Origin: Massospora cicadina
Lineage: Eukaryota > Entomophthoromycota > Entomophthoromycetes > Entomophthorales > Entomophthoraceae
Direction: 5' to 3'
Assembly (NCBI GenBank): GCA_022478985.1
Contig: JAKSZP010009592.1
Location: forward strand, 1 to 64,000
DNA: 64,000 nt
The position numbers and the translations under genes are program-made. Positions 1 to 11,689 of the stretch are shown here, in pieces (the first letter of the stretch is position 1; each line of letters opens with the position of its first letter). Below the pieces are notes generated by a model. The model had not been told where the DNA came from and did not search any database. It was given only the letters and a program-made list of their open reading frames with translations.

Positions 1-345
1 TGCATGGTTGGTTCCTCCAGCTGTATACCCCCTCCGACAGGATCTTGAGGGGGGCCTTGTCAGGATTTGAGATAAAAATTGTATTAAATTTCCATCTTCT
101 GAATCAGGCCGTGCTGAATCGGTCATCAAACCTACCCAAGCTAAATCTATTTCAGGATCATCCTCACCTATTCCTGAGTCACGTGGGGTGGCAACTCCAC
201 CCATTCAGTCAGGTGAGCGATGCTATCCATTATGGACGCCCACGAGGAGGCCATTCCAGAAGATCAGTAAAGATCCTGATTGGATGAGGCCCTGACAATC
301 CTGAAGGCACCAAGTCCTAATGCACCCTATAAATATCAAAGCCTT
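1..345 (+). repeat. LTR relic, family E (partial)
   Basis: This stretch aligns by eye with the insertion in LINE A around 13400-13640. Both share, in order, a 'ccttgagtcatgtg'-like segment, a 'ggatggggccatgacaatcc'-like segment, 'gaggcacc' and a TATA-like 'cctataaa' near the right end. The arrangement looks like the promoter part of an LTR. The left end lies at or before the window edge and the right end merges into the next LTR relic. No coding sequence is supported here. Confidence 0.45.
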
Positions 346-474
346 TTAGTTTTACTAAATTATTCAGTTTTCTAACCCATTTTTTCCCATTTCCACCTCG
401 ACGCTCTTTATGATTTTTCCAGCTTTGAGCCACCATGAACCCCAGCGCCAGTCCAAAGAACTGTAGCACCGACA

Positions 475-1421
475 ATCTCATTGGGCAGAGTTGCCAAGGA
501 AATAGGGGAATCTGATGTTGATTAACTATCAGGTGTACTGATTTGGACCAGTTGGGTTTCATCACTGATTGATTGGGAATTTAAGGAGTAAGCTGCAAGG
601 TGAGTGATGTTTTCTACAACTAGCAAATTGATAAGTTGGTTTGTGACCTGCCCTAATAGTAACAAGTCCAATTACCTAAGCAGGTCACTTGCCAAATATG
701 GTTGTTTCGCTTGGATTGAGAGGAAAACGTTAGGGACACATTTTCTTACTCTTTCCGGTTTAGGTCTCAAGGATGTCAACAATGGAATCCTAGCCAAGAT
801 GGTGAAGACCATTGCTGCTGAGATGAGGATGGGTGATTTAATGGCAACAGCTGCCATTTCATTAAGGAGGTGTCAACCGAGGGTTGCACTGAATCCCCCA
901 CTATAAATTCCCTAGAATTCACTAATAAAATAAGAATAATTTACCAGATTATCACTTTTACTTAAGTCTTAGCTTAGTAAACTTTATTAGTAACCATTTG
1001 TTCTATATTTTCTAAGGGATATTATTGCTGTGTGCAATAATTATGAGACTCTTTAAGATAAAGAGTAAGGATCTGAGAGGGGATCCAGAGAAGAAGCTGA
1101 ATAAAATTGGGGATGATGCTGACTGTGTGTTGAGCCAGAGAAAACATAAACAAGTATCTAAGAGTAGATTGAGTTATGTGGTATGAGGGAACAAATCCCT
1201 ATTTCAAGACATTATAAGAATTTCAAGAGGAAATACTGGCTGAGCATCAGACAAAAATCTAATACTTCCATTTAACTATGGAGAATAGTCGTCATACTAT
1301 TATCAAAGATTATATCAATTATTATACAACGTGGAGAATTGTGCAAAACCTGAACCTCTCAATTAATAATTTTATAGGGGTTATTGGCCAAAAATAATCA
1401 GAAAACATATAAATGTTTACA
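475..1421 (+). repeat. LTR relic, same family as the G3 LTRs
   Basis: The plus strand here matches the reverse complement of the G3 LTRs (34596-35734 and 41070-42209). Shared segments include the 'atctcattgggc' block, the 'tgagaggaaaacgttagg' block, the 'ggtgaagaccattgctgctgagatga' region, 'aataaaat' and the terminal 'tttaca'. About 180 bp at the LTR start are missing or unrecognisable. Divergence is much higher than between the two G3 LTRs, so this is an older copy. It may be the 5' LTR of the protease/dUTPase relic that follows, but no matching downstream LTR was found. Confidence 0.7.
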
Positions 1422-2069
1422 ACAACCATACTGAGGATATGCGTTTTAAGAAGATCCCTGCCCTTGTTGAGCAGGTAAAAGGAAGGTCAGCTTGGGGTCA
1501 GGCACATCTAAAGCTGACTGACCCAGAGTAAATGAAAGTGTTTCATTAATAATTGCCTTTCTTGCGTGCATTGAGAATCAATCTGGTGACAACTCTGAAG
1601 GGTGTTATGAGGAAACATGTTTTTGTATTCTAGGGTCTCCTGCTGAGCTAGCCATTCCAAATTAATTGAACACCAAAAATATAAATGATACTAGAAATCT
1701 AAAGGCACTTAACTCAGTTAGGTATTGGGTGCCCTAGAATAATTGATATGGCCAGTGATGCTGATCAATACATTGCACTATTGATCTGAACCATCTTTAG
1801 CATGCACATTCTACTGGAAATCAAAATTAGTATCCTGAGTTTTTTTAAAAGCATAATGCAGCGTTCCGCCCCTAATGAGGTGTTAGCTTTATGCCAAAAG
1901 ATGGATGAACCATTACCAAAGTGGAAGTGATAATCAGAAGGTCAGAGCTATGGCTACCTTGTATTTGGGATCACCTATCAATGTTGTCTCATCCTGACTC
2001 ATCAAGAAGATTAAGTTCGTCCCTGAACTCAAATACACTCAAGAGTATTGCACCACCAGCCCAAACAAC
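1422..2069. other. decayed stretch after the LTR relic, possibly gag
   Basis: No frame stays open beyond about 60 codons. Position between an LTR relic and a protease relic suggests a former leader and gag region, but I see no zinc knuckle or capsid signature. Confidence 0.3.
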
Positions 2070-2725
2070 ACCAAGGCGACAGGTGCATATTCAAATCTGC
2101 AATCCATGTTGGCAAGTTAAGTTTCTCAACTACCAAAGTTTCTTTGGACAAAAGCCAATATGATGTACTTATCAGGATGCATGTTATAATAGATATGAAG
2201 GAGTTATCGATCTGAAAGAAGGATACTTATCACTACTTAACAATGAAATACATCTTATATTGGATAATAAAGACTCAAGCAAGAAGAAGTTGCTCTCATC
2301 TGGTCAAGTACACTGTCTCCACTTTATCTTTGCGATATTCAACCTCTAGAAGAATTACAAAAAGGTTACCTGACTCAGTAGATGCAGCGGAAGGCAATCC
2401 AATATATGCCACTGAGGGGATAAAAATTAAACCAGGAGAACAAAGAGTGGTTTCTACCAACACAACCATGAGTATACCACCAAAATGCTTGCTAAATAAT
2501 ACTATTATCAATGGAATAGATAGTTTGAACCAAGAGTTTTACCAGGAGTCCTTAATTTAGCTTATTGACAGCCTTTTTAGCTACTAAATGGAAACTTAAC
2601 TAACCAAGATATCCTAGTCAAGAAACATAAAAATTTGTAAAAGTCAATTACTTTAGATTGATGAATTTGACATGGTACATTTTATTGGTACTCACCTGAT
2701 TTTAGCTACCCACCAAAAATTTAAT
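2070..2725 (+). pseudogene. retroelement protease C-terminus followed by dUTPase-like domain
   Basis: Around 2070-2240 a broken frame carries a YDVLI-type motif followed by an acidic linker, which resembles the C-terminal half of a retroviral-type aspartic protease. The frame open from about 2243 to 2560 then reads like a dUTPase: LPDSVDAA followed by IYATEGIKIKPGEQ, VVSTNTTMSIPP, and later a GID...FYQE stretch like the family's motif 3. The glycine-rich end of motif 1 is damaged and motif 2 (GRIAPRSG-type) is missing. A VKK-type stretch at about 2600-2645 could be motif 4, and motif 5 is not visible. dUTPases hydrolyse dUTP to dUMP, limiting uracil incorporation during DNA synthesis. A dut domain next to protease is known in some retroviruses. 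This copy is not functional: stops and frame changes follow 2560. Confidence 0.6.
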
Positions 2726-3786
2726 TTGGGCTATCCTCAAGTCCAAATATCTGATAAGTTATTTCAAGATGAGAAATAAAGTTCATCGTGTATTTAAAGG
2801 CTATAAAAATGGTTTTAATGTCAGATTTTGACTATGGGAAGATGATAGACTGGACAAAGTATTGACGTTGAAGATTCAACCCCTATCCAATCTATAGTAT
2901 AATTGCCAAAACCCATTCACTCTCTCACAGTTGGATTCTAGGATTTTGTTAGCCTCACTGGTGCATGTTAGGCTTAAACTCCAATAAATAGGGGATTAAA
3001 ACCAATGATAATAAAAAAACAAATAAAACTAAAGACTAGAAAGTTTTAATTTTTATAGCTTTATTAGTTGCCATGAGGAGTAAGGAAATTGAACCCTCTT
3101 ATTAAGTTGATACTTACTATTTAAAGTATCGAGGCTCAAAGTTCAGATTGTTTAGTAAATTCTGAATTAGGTAATATGGGTGGTGGACCTATTGGATCAT
3201 TTGATACTTGCCTTATTCAGGAAACAGTCAATGGAGGGCGATGATAGGCGGTTTAGATCCATGAGGTAGAGTTTTGATAAGATACCTAATCATTTAAAGG
3301 GAGATTTTTTTCACTTGTTTATGCCCCCTCTGACCCTATAAATCTGGAGATCTCTGCAGCGTAGGCTGTACCAAAATTGAAGTGGCCTGGAGAGGAGCCT
3401 CCAATGAGCTCCCCAAACTTGGCTGACAATTTGGTGCAGTCTAGCTCCAAACTTTATTTTGAATGCCCAAAAATTAATAATAGTGGTACCTCAAATTAAA
3501 GGGCTCCACCGGAAAACAACTAGGGTCTTTTGGCCAATCTTTTCATCATTTACCTCCAAAACACTCTTTTCAATACATCAGACTTGTAATTGTCTGACAC
3601 TCACCATCGTATCTCAACAATGACAAGGCCAAGAAAGATGAAACTTTAAATAGATAAACACAAGATACTGTAGATGGCAATCTGATATATTTTTTTTATT
3701 TTCATAGTAAAGAAATTGTTTTATATGTAAAAAGTGAAAATTTTATATTTCTTTGATGGTAATGAGTATAATGTCATGGCTGAGCA
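2726..3786. other. AT-rich stretch without supported gene
   Basis: Frames are short in both directions. A TATA-like 'ccctataaatctgg' occurs near 3335. No domain, terminal repeat or RNA signature could be recognised. Confidence 0.5.
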
Positions 3787-4660
3787 GCTAGTTATTTGAT
3801 TGATTTGATAGCTTAAATGTTTTGGCGAGCAATTGGTGATTTTGGGTTGATAAAAAGCTTAACAGTTTTAATAAAAATAGTTAGTGATTGGTTGATTTGA
3901 TAAGTCATTTGTTTTTGGTTAGGTGGTGGTTGGTAAATTTTGTTTGATTTAATAAACTCAATGGTTCAGGTAAGTGGTTGATATTTTAGTTAATTTGATA
4001 AGTTTAATTGATTTAGTTGTGTGAATATTATTTTATATTTAATCAATATAAAATAAATTTCTTGATTTTATTGGTAGCCATCTACCAATTTAAAAAAGGA
4101 TTGATTAGGATTATCTGGTAAACTTTAAGCTCAGAAAAAATCTGTGTTAAACTGCATATCAATTAGGATTTGTATAAACTTTTCTTTACAGAAGTATCAT
4201 TCTGTTTATTTTTTTATATATTAGATGCATTATCTCATAAGCAAATAACCAAAATCATTAACTTGGCATAAGTATTCTTTAAAGTTTGGGAACGGAATGC
4301 TAATATGTATTTTTTTATATAATCATATAAATTTTAATATCAGTCCATTTAAGATTTAAAACATGTATTTGTAATGGTAATTATATAGCAACTTGGCTGA
4401 ATATTTTCATATTCATTTAATTCACTTTTCTCATAGGTTTTGATAGGTAGTTGTTAGTTTTTTGATGTTTTGTAAGTTCAATAACTGGTTTTTGCTGAGT
4501 GATGGTTTATTTTTGGGTAATTAAATAGGCTCAATAGTTTCAGGTAAGTGATTGATGGTTTAGTTAATTTGACAGGCTTAATTGATTTTGGCTAAGTGGT
4601 TGTAGGTTAAAATTTTTTTATAGGTTTAACGGTTCTGAACTTATTGATAGCTATCTACCA
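3787..4660 (+). repeat. AT-rich minisatellite-like repeat, two blocks
   Basis: Two blocks (about 3787-4030 and 4430-4640) repeat a degenerate unit of roughly 50-65 bases with the core pattern 'taagtggttgat', 'ttgattt', 'gataagcttaat' and 'ggtt'. Each block is followed by the same closing segment, at about 4069-4127 and 4643-4700. The closing segment begins with a near-palindrome, TTGGTAG-CCAT-CTACCAA in the first copy. A short reverse-oriented relative lies near 24240-24345. No coding capacity is seen. Confidence 0.5.
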
Positions 4661-4949
4661 ATATAAAAACTAAAATAATTTAGAATCATCTGGTAATTTA
4701 TAAAAACTGTAGTGAAGCATGGATATTCCACTAGTTGAAAGCATATAGATCAAAGGCAGAAGAGCAATACATGAAGAACTACCTTAAAAACTATATGATG
4801 CCGAATTACTTGTGCCCTCCCAGAGTTCATGGTCATCCTAACTGTTACTAATAAAGAAGAATAATGGTGAATACAAATAGTGATGGATTACAGGAAACTA
4901 AACAGCCTCACTAAGAAGGACAGCTATCTTATTCCATAAATTGCTGATT
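4661..4949. other. spacer before gypsy pol relic
   Basis: Only the closing hairpin segment of the preceding repeat (to about 4700) is identifiable. The rest may be decayed RT sequence upstream of the recognisable pol. Confidence 0.3.
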
Positions 4950-7190
4950 CTTTGTCTTGACTCTCTGTCTCAATTTCTTCTCAATGATGGATCTCTCCAT
5001 TGGCTCTTGCCAGAAAGATCAATCCTCTGAAGACCAAAACATTCGCAGTTATATGCATAGAAAAATTATTTTAACCTACCCAGCTCCCTCAGGGATTCTG
5101 TTATGCTCCCAACTCATTTCAATGGGCGATGGATCACACCATGCAAGATTTAAGACTCATATGTGTGATTGTGTACCTAGATGACATTATGGTATCTTCC
5201 AAAACCTTTACCAATCATTGAATCAACTCAAGTCATATTTCCATCAGTCGAGGGAGAACCACATTAAATACAAGCCTGCGAAATGTACCTTCTTTACTCC
5301 AAAACTGGAGTTTTTATGACATGCCATATCATGTGAAGGAATTCAGCCCTGTATGATAAAGTTGAAACAATATCCAGATGCCTAAGCTGAAGATCCTCTG
5401 AAACATACAGGTATCTTTAGGAATTATAGGATAGCACCTTAATTTACCTTCAACTTCTCTCAACTCACCGAACTTCATGTCTATTTGCTTGCCAAAAAAT
5501 ACACCTTTTGTGTGGAGAGTAGAGCAAATAACTGCAATTGAGAATATGAAGAGTTTGTTTGAGAGAAGATTAATACAATGATATCCAAACTATGGGATAC
5601 CATTTATCTTATTTGCAAACGCCTCTGACTTAGCCATAGGCGCCATTTTTAAATTAGATGATGAAGGCATAGACCACCCAGTGTCCTATTACAGCAAAAC
5701 GCTTTCTAAAGCTGAGCAAAATTATAACGTCATAGAGAATAAGTGCTTTATTGAATTCTGGAGATGAAATAGTTCTGCCCTTCTTGTATGGTACAAACTT
5801 TACAGTTGTTACAGACCACACTACTTCAAAATATGTGAAAGACATGATAGATCTAGTAGTAAGACTGGCCCGCTGGGCTCTCAAACTTCAGCATTATGAC
5901 ATGGATATCATCCACCAAGATGGAACACGCACATGAAGGTGGATAGATTGACAAACTGCCCAACTACATTGAGACAATAGCGAAGCTGAATGGAACATGA
6001 CCTACTCATAAATCCAAACTCTTGAAAGGATTTGATCAAACAGTTTACAAGATAATAAAATGATACACTTGACATATGAAAGTTCTTGATGGACTAAAAT
6101 ACAAGAAAGTCATTTGAATGGATACCTTAATAGCAACTTTCAGAATGGACCAGCTATATTGGAATCCCACTACCTTAGGACATGGAGGAGCCATGAAATC
6201 TTAGGAATGGATTAAGGATTGCTACTATTGAGAAGGAATACAGGACTTATAGTGGAAGTCTTAGACGCTTGATTAACTTGTAAAAAACAGATGCAACTTA
6301 AGGAAAGGTACAAGTATCAGTTTATGACCCCTCAGCAGCCGTTTCATACCATCAATTTAGATGTCATATGTCAACTACCTGAATCCACAAGTGATAATGA
6401 TATTTCCTTATAAGGATTGATCATTTCACAAAATGGGTAAAAGAAATTGGTATTCCACACAGTATGCCAAAGCTTCCTCTAACTTTTTATACCAATATAT
6501 ATTTACTAAGCAAGGCTGCACGCAGGTACTGCTATGTAACATAAGGAAGAACTTTACTTCAAGAGATGTGAGAATCTTAGCTACGAGCATGGAACCTCAA
6601 CAATTATTTACAGCGCCCTACAACACTTTATCTAATGGGAAATTAGAAAGAGTGAATAAATGATGGTTTAAATATTATTCAAGATGGCCGCTACCAATCC
6701 ATTACACCTGGACCAATATCTTACAAGTGCGTTGATGGCTTATGGGATAATTTTTTATAAGTCATCAAACACACCCTTATGGCCTTATAAAGAAGAGAAC
6801 CTGGAATTCCAGCTCTATAATATCTTGTGAAGTTACCAGTGAAAATACTGAAAAGCCTGAGAAAGCAATAAGAAGGTCAGCCCAGAAGATCATGCAACTA
6901 TAATTAGAGGCGATGATCAATCTAGCCAAGATGGTTACAAAAGAATTGTCAAGCAATAAATGCATCTTGCCAATCTTTACTTACTTCTGAGATCTAAGAC
7001 TATGTACTGTATAATTACAAAATGTATAGCACCCCAAGGATAAAATTTAGATTTATTCTGGGATGGGCCATACAATATAACCTACAAACGTGGGGACAAA
7101 CACTCAATTAAGTATTTGGAAACTAGGTTGACTATCAAATGCATGCATAGCTAATTCTTACATCAGTACTTCACTGCCATTATTCTTTAA
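4950..7190 (+). pseudogene. Ty3/gypsy pol relic: RT, RNase H, integrase
   Basis: Fragments of a plus-strand pol occur in the canonical gypsy order. The RT catalytic box YLDD is intact at 5174-5185 (context VYLDDIMVSS). RNase H spans about 5597-5940. Its first catalytic site reads FANAS instead of the usual F-x-TDAS, so the aspartate is lost, and the SYYSKTLSKAEQNYNVIE segment is clear. Near 6280-6300 a CxxC half of the integrase zinc finger is visible. The integrase core begins around 6345 (FHTINLDVI), and a GKLERVN motif near 6640 supplies the third acidic residue. Stops and frameshifts occur throughout, so no intact protein is possible. The order RT-RH-IN excludes copia. Together with the polypurine tract at 7188-7195, this gives the orientation. 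Confidence 0.85.
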
Positions 7191-7195
7191 GGGGG

Positions 7196-7790
7196 TGATA
7201 TCAGATACTATATTATCAGAAATGATGGGAAATATAGACCACTTGACTCTCAAGACAGAATTGATGCATAGACTTTAAACAGGTTAAAGACATTACCTCG
7301 ATTAATTAAATGAAAGATTTGATAATCATGATGGTTTAAATAAACATTAGGAAATGTCAGACAATTTGAGACTGATACCCCAAGATGAAATCTTGCCTAA
7401 TCAAAATTAAGGATCATTGGAATGTCAGGTGACCAGTAAACTAGGTGGCACAAAAGGTAGTAAATTAAAATGAACCCAAAAAGGAAAACTATCAAGAATC
7501 TTCTTAATGATCAACTTAAGTGATACCAAGCCTTATCTGACTTGGTACATTCAATATATTTTTTCTATCAAAAAATAATGTTACAAAGGCAATATACCAT
7601 CCAGAATTCATTTTCTGAAAAGACCTCACATCAAGATTTCTCATTTAGGAATTTTATTAACCTTTTTAATTTTGGGGTTTATTTTTTAAGTATGACATAT
7701 AAAAATCCCTATTCTATACTACAATAAAGTTATATCATTCAAATTCTATATCTTAATTTTGGTACCTGAAAAAATAATCTCATTTTGCCA
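7196..7790 (+). repeat. putative 3' LTR following polypurine tract
   Basis: The tract AAGGGGG ends at 7195 and is followed directly by TGATATCAG, the expected start of an LTR. A 'catataaaaatcc' box and 'aataaag' occur near 7698-7728. The right end cannot be fixed and no partner LTR was found in the window, so the assignment rests on position only. Confidence 0.4.
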
Positions 7791-7879
7791 TAAATTAATA
7801 GGATGGATACTCTAGCCGATGAGACATAAGTTGGAATTGGCAACCTTAAAATATTTTAAACAACTTATCTTTCTGCTCA

Positions 7880-9780
7880 ACATCACTTTCAAGCAATTTT
7901 AATTAAAAGTAGCCATTAGTTTCTCATTGCCACCTACACCGCATCAATTTTCCATTTATGTCTCTGGATCCACCACCTGCTGGCCCAGTATAGGTCAGCA
8001 GTGCTCCACCTGATAGTGTTTTTTTCCAGCAGGCAAATGCATGTGGATGGGCTCATTTAGCCCGCCTAATGCATCAGGCCAATTTGTCCCTCCAAGGGAC
8101 TTATTATTTCACTTAGCGTGAGTCCACCCAAACTTGCCCCCACCCCTAGCCCTACCCCAATACAATATTCACTTTTGCCTCTGAGTTGAGTATGGAAGTC
8201 TCTTCCCATATGATGACAAAGCGATTATTGAGCTGGCAATGGCCACGTTTGCACCAGCTGGATTTATCAACTTCTGCCTTTACAAGAGCTATTTTGATAT
8301 AGGTTTTCCAGCTGAAGTGGACGCGGCTGCTGCAGCAGCTACGCCCTTAATATATAAAAACACACCTATTATCACAACACTATACGCCTCCCCAATGATA
8401 CCACATCTGTGGTGACCTTTGCAAACCTTCCTTCACACCTTCCCCCTCAAACACTCTATGAAGAATTGATGATGAGGTTGTCCAAATAAAGCACAGACCC
8501 CATCCTTCACTTCCTTGTCCTGAGCGGCGCTGAACGATTAGCAGCACCATGGGCAATGGCCACCTTTACACCCCACCGGCCAACCATAGCCCAGTACATC
8601 CCACTGCGTGCCTATATCCCATTTGCACAAGATCAATTCTTTTGGGCTCACACTGACAACGGCCGCACAGTTTGCCCTCTCTGCCATGAGTTGTACCACT
8701 CTTAAAAGGCCTGTCGCCACAGTTCAAAAAATGTGGAAACTGCCAATCCCATATGTGAGGCTACAAAAACAGCATTTGAGTGAGATTTTGGCTGCCCACA
8801 CCCCCTCCAACCGAAAAATTGAAAAATCAGCAAACCTTTGCAACCAAAGCCCAAGCTTGCCAAATTTCTCCCAATATAATTAATTGGGAGTAGGTTTGGA
8901 CCCAAATTCAACCCAACCAATTTCCCAACCCAAAACTTATCAACCAAAGCCAAATCTCTCTGAATCAATACTACTCAACCAAAATCCCTGAACTTAATTG
9001 ATGAAATAACTGATTCTGGGGAAATTGTCCTACCTCCAAACTTTCCAATTAATTTGGAACTGTACCTACCTTCAGAATTTGATGTCCCATTCTCACCCAA
9101 GAAATATGTTCCAAAACCCACCGCTACCCCATTGTTGAGTGACCATCAACTTGCTGAGGCCGCAGTGGCCTCTACTGATAGCCTCCATCTCCGTGAAGCC
9201 ATGGCACTCAAGTTACTGAATAAAAATAAGGGCTACATTTAGCCAAATTCCTTGCCAATTTCCCTGAGGTTGCAAAAGTAGAAATTGAACGATTAAAGAA
9301 AACTGCCGCCTCAGCTATCAGGCATGTTGCTGCTCTGGAAGAATTTTCCCCCACCATGCGTATCACCAGAGCCAATATTACGAATTTTTATCAACTTCCC
9401 AACGCATTCATACAAGAAGAACACCATGTTGCTGAACTCCTGGAAGCGTTGCTCCAGGCCCAAATTGTTACTAACGATCTTAACAATTATCTTTTTCACC
9501 TTGACCAACATCCTGAAGAGGCCCAACCCCTTTGCTCTCATCTTTGATCCGCCTCTTCAATTGTGAAGATGAGATAAATAATCTGCCTGATCCCCCTCTC
9601 CCTCTCCACCATGGTGGAATAAGCGGTTCACAGCTGCTACACCTGGTAGGTTAATTTTCTTTTTGTTTTTGATATCTCGCCACTTATTAAAGGGCGTTTG
9701 GTTTGTGTTTTTGGTTTAATTATTAGGTTTTTTATTGGTAATGTCCATCCCCTGGTCAGCTACCCTCAAATAGAATTTAT
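7880..9780 (+). mobile_element. half-LINE 1 (ORF1-only non-LTR element)
   Basis: The element begins in the 'catcactttcaagc' region, which matches the start of half-LINE 2 (near 50126). It carries an ORF1-like protein relic and then, without any endonuclease or RT, runs into a 3' region ending with 'gtccatcccctggtcagc' at 9744-9761. That motif is also found at the 3' ends of LINE A, LINE B and half-LINE 2. The target duplication is not clear: only a weak 'ttaaaata' match flanks the element. It is the older of the two copies. Confidence 0.65.
7958..9560 (+). pseudogene. ORF1-like zinc-knuckle protein, half-LINE 1
   Basis: The ATG at 7958 starts MSLDPPPAGPV, matching MSLAPPPATPVW of the half-LINE 2 protein. 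The match continues through the 'yadkaiielamatfapagfi'-like region near 8215-8290 and a SGAERLAAP segment near 8522. A zinc knuckle near 8667 reads CPLCHELYHS-stop-KAC, so the CX2CX4HX4C spacing is kept but an in-frame stop has arisen. The C-terminal part (about 9356-9547, QLPNAFIQEEHHVAELLEA) aligns with the C-terminus of half-LINE 2. Several stops and frameshifts make it a pseudogene. Zinc-knuckle ORF1 proteins of LINEs bind their own RNA; that role is inferred from the family. Confidence 0.65.
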
Positions 9781-10548
9781 AATTTAAAATAGATATTAAT
9801 ACTTGTCATACGTATAAGGATGCATGCCACACTCAATAATATTAGATCAGGTGATCCACCCCTTTTTATCAAAGAAGGTGGAATGATCCTGAGCCCTTCC
9901 ATTATATAGAATAGAGGATTTAGGGCACATCCTTGGTGAGAGTTGGGCTTCCACTAAGGCTCTAATCTTGATGTTACAACAAGTTGAAGAGAAAAGGGAA
10001 TGATTTCACCACAAAGTTCAATTTGGTCAAAATCTATATCGCAAAAATTGGGAAAACTTGCGCAATATGCAAGCATGCTGGAACCCCATCGTAATTAAAA
10101 ATTCAGCGGCATGAACTGCAAAATAAGGCACTCATAATGGCAAGCCAAGTCCTGGAACGAAAATTCCTGGAGTTCTAAAGAAGTTTTGCGCGTCCTTTTG
10201 TAAGAAATATTCCACAGTCCATGCACTAATTCCCTTCAACAATAAAAGCCTAGTGCTCTGCTGATGGTAAAGTGCTGGGTTATTTCACCATATCTTAATA
10301 ACCATTAATTCTGCCTGAATTAATTTAATCTTTATAAAATTTTCAATTGTTTTGGCTATCCCAAAGGAACTACCTCAATCTATGGATGGCCTGCACTCAT
10401 TTGTATCAGTAAATATTGAGGCCATCACATTGTTTATTTCAGCTATTGCCTCTCTCAGCGCAGAAACCTTTGGTATTATTACTATCAAGTTTCATATGAT
10501 GCCCATCTTGGTAGAACCTTTATACAGAATGCCAAAGTGAGTGGAGTG
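9781..10548. other. decayed AT-rich sequence
   Basis: No frame, repeat or terminal structure could be assigned. It separates half-LINE 1 from the tandem duplication that follows. Confidence 0.4.
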
Positions 10549-10898
10549 ATCAATCTCTCAATATAATCCGCTGCAATGATAAACAAATGGTAATGCCACT
10601 TTGGCAGATGCTACTTGAGGTGAAACTGTTGGGATTGAACCCAACTATATGATAGTCACCCCTTGGTACCAAGTGCACGTCAAATGAGTCAGGAGCATGG
10701 CCTGAGTATAAACTAAAAAAGAAGATCAAATAACATTCAATCTAATCTGCCACAATTTATGGAGAAAATGGGAATGACGATTGTGGCAGAAGCTACTCAA
10801 GGTGAAACTGTTGAAATCAAACCCAATGAAACAATTGCCACCCCATGTTGTCAATAGCATATCTAAATGAGTTATGAGTATGACCCAAAAGCAAATTG
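10549..10898. repeat. tandem duplication, two ~175-bp units
   Basis: Unit 1 (about 10549-10715) and unit 2 (about 10724-10898) share 'gatcaa', 'aatctgcc/aatccgct', 'ggcagatgctacttgaggtgaa'-like blocks, 'aacccaa', 'caccccttgg/caccccatg' and 'aaatgagt'. A degenerate frame through both gives a repeated LWQKLLKVKLL-like stretch, so the unit may once have been coding. The host element is not recognised. Confidence 0.5.
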
Positions 10899-11520
10899 CA
10901 GATGGACATAACAGGCACCTTTTTCAAATACAGGCTTTTCAACCTCTATGTGTGAAGCATGGTCAAGATTAGTCCCAGCACTCAGCTAGTGGGCTAGGGC
11001 AAGAATGATGTCCATAGACCAATACTTTCCACATTTATCTCTGCATTGTTCATATTGGCATATCATCAGACTAGTGACTTGTGGACTTCGGATCCTATCG
11101 TGGGTATTGGAGTGCCCCTAATGGAAGCCAAGCCTTTCCTTGGCATGTCAGTTGTCTGACAATGCATCTTATAATTCTACAAGTATTGACTGTCAGGATT
11201 CTTGGGTATAGCACCATTGAGCTCAAAAATAGAAGTCCAATACCCCCTAAGAAAGATCTTAAAGGGTTTATTAGAAAAGGTAAAAATTGAGTCATGTTGG
11301 ATGAGGATTGATTTATCTTTATAAACTTTTCTCCAAACTTTGGAAGTTTATAATGAAACCTTGGATTAAACTATTTTCCACAAAAAGGATAAAAAGCCAA
11401 AATGATGCTGAAAATTCTGGGAAAGTGACAAATGGTCTTCCTTTCCTTTATCAAAGGCTCAAGCTCCACCAAGTCTTTGGGAAGATTCTGAAAATCTTAA
11501 ATTTATAAAATTTATTTAGG
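10899..11520. other. spacer left of LINE A
   Basis: Short frames only. The right-hand 30 bases are AT-rich and abut the 3' terminus of LINE A, so the 3'-side target duplication of LINE A may lie here, but its partner was not found. Confidence 0.4.
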
Positions 11521-11689
11521 GAAGGCCGACCAGGGGACAGACACTCCCAATAAGTAAACTAATCTAATGAAACAAACTTCAGCGAGAAGAGGGCACCACA
11601 GAGAAGAAAACGCTATCTCCTGTTGCCAGCGGAAACGCCAAGAGAAGGAAGGGGGGTTACGTGTGTAGGGGCTTGCGCCACTATTGAGC

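Noticed and set aside
2243..2560. Host dUTPase gene
   Set aside because: It directly follows protease-like sequence, lacks motif 2 and has no independent start or exon structure.
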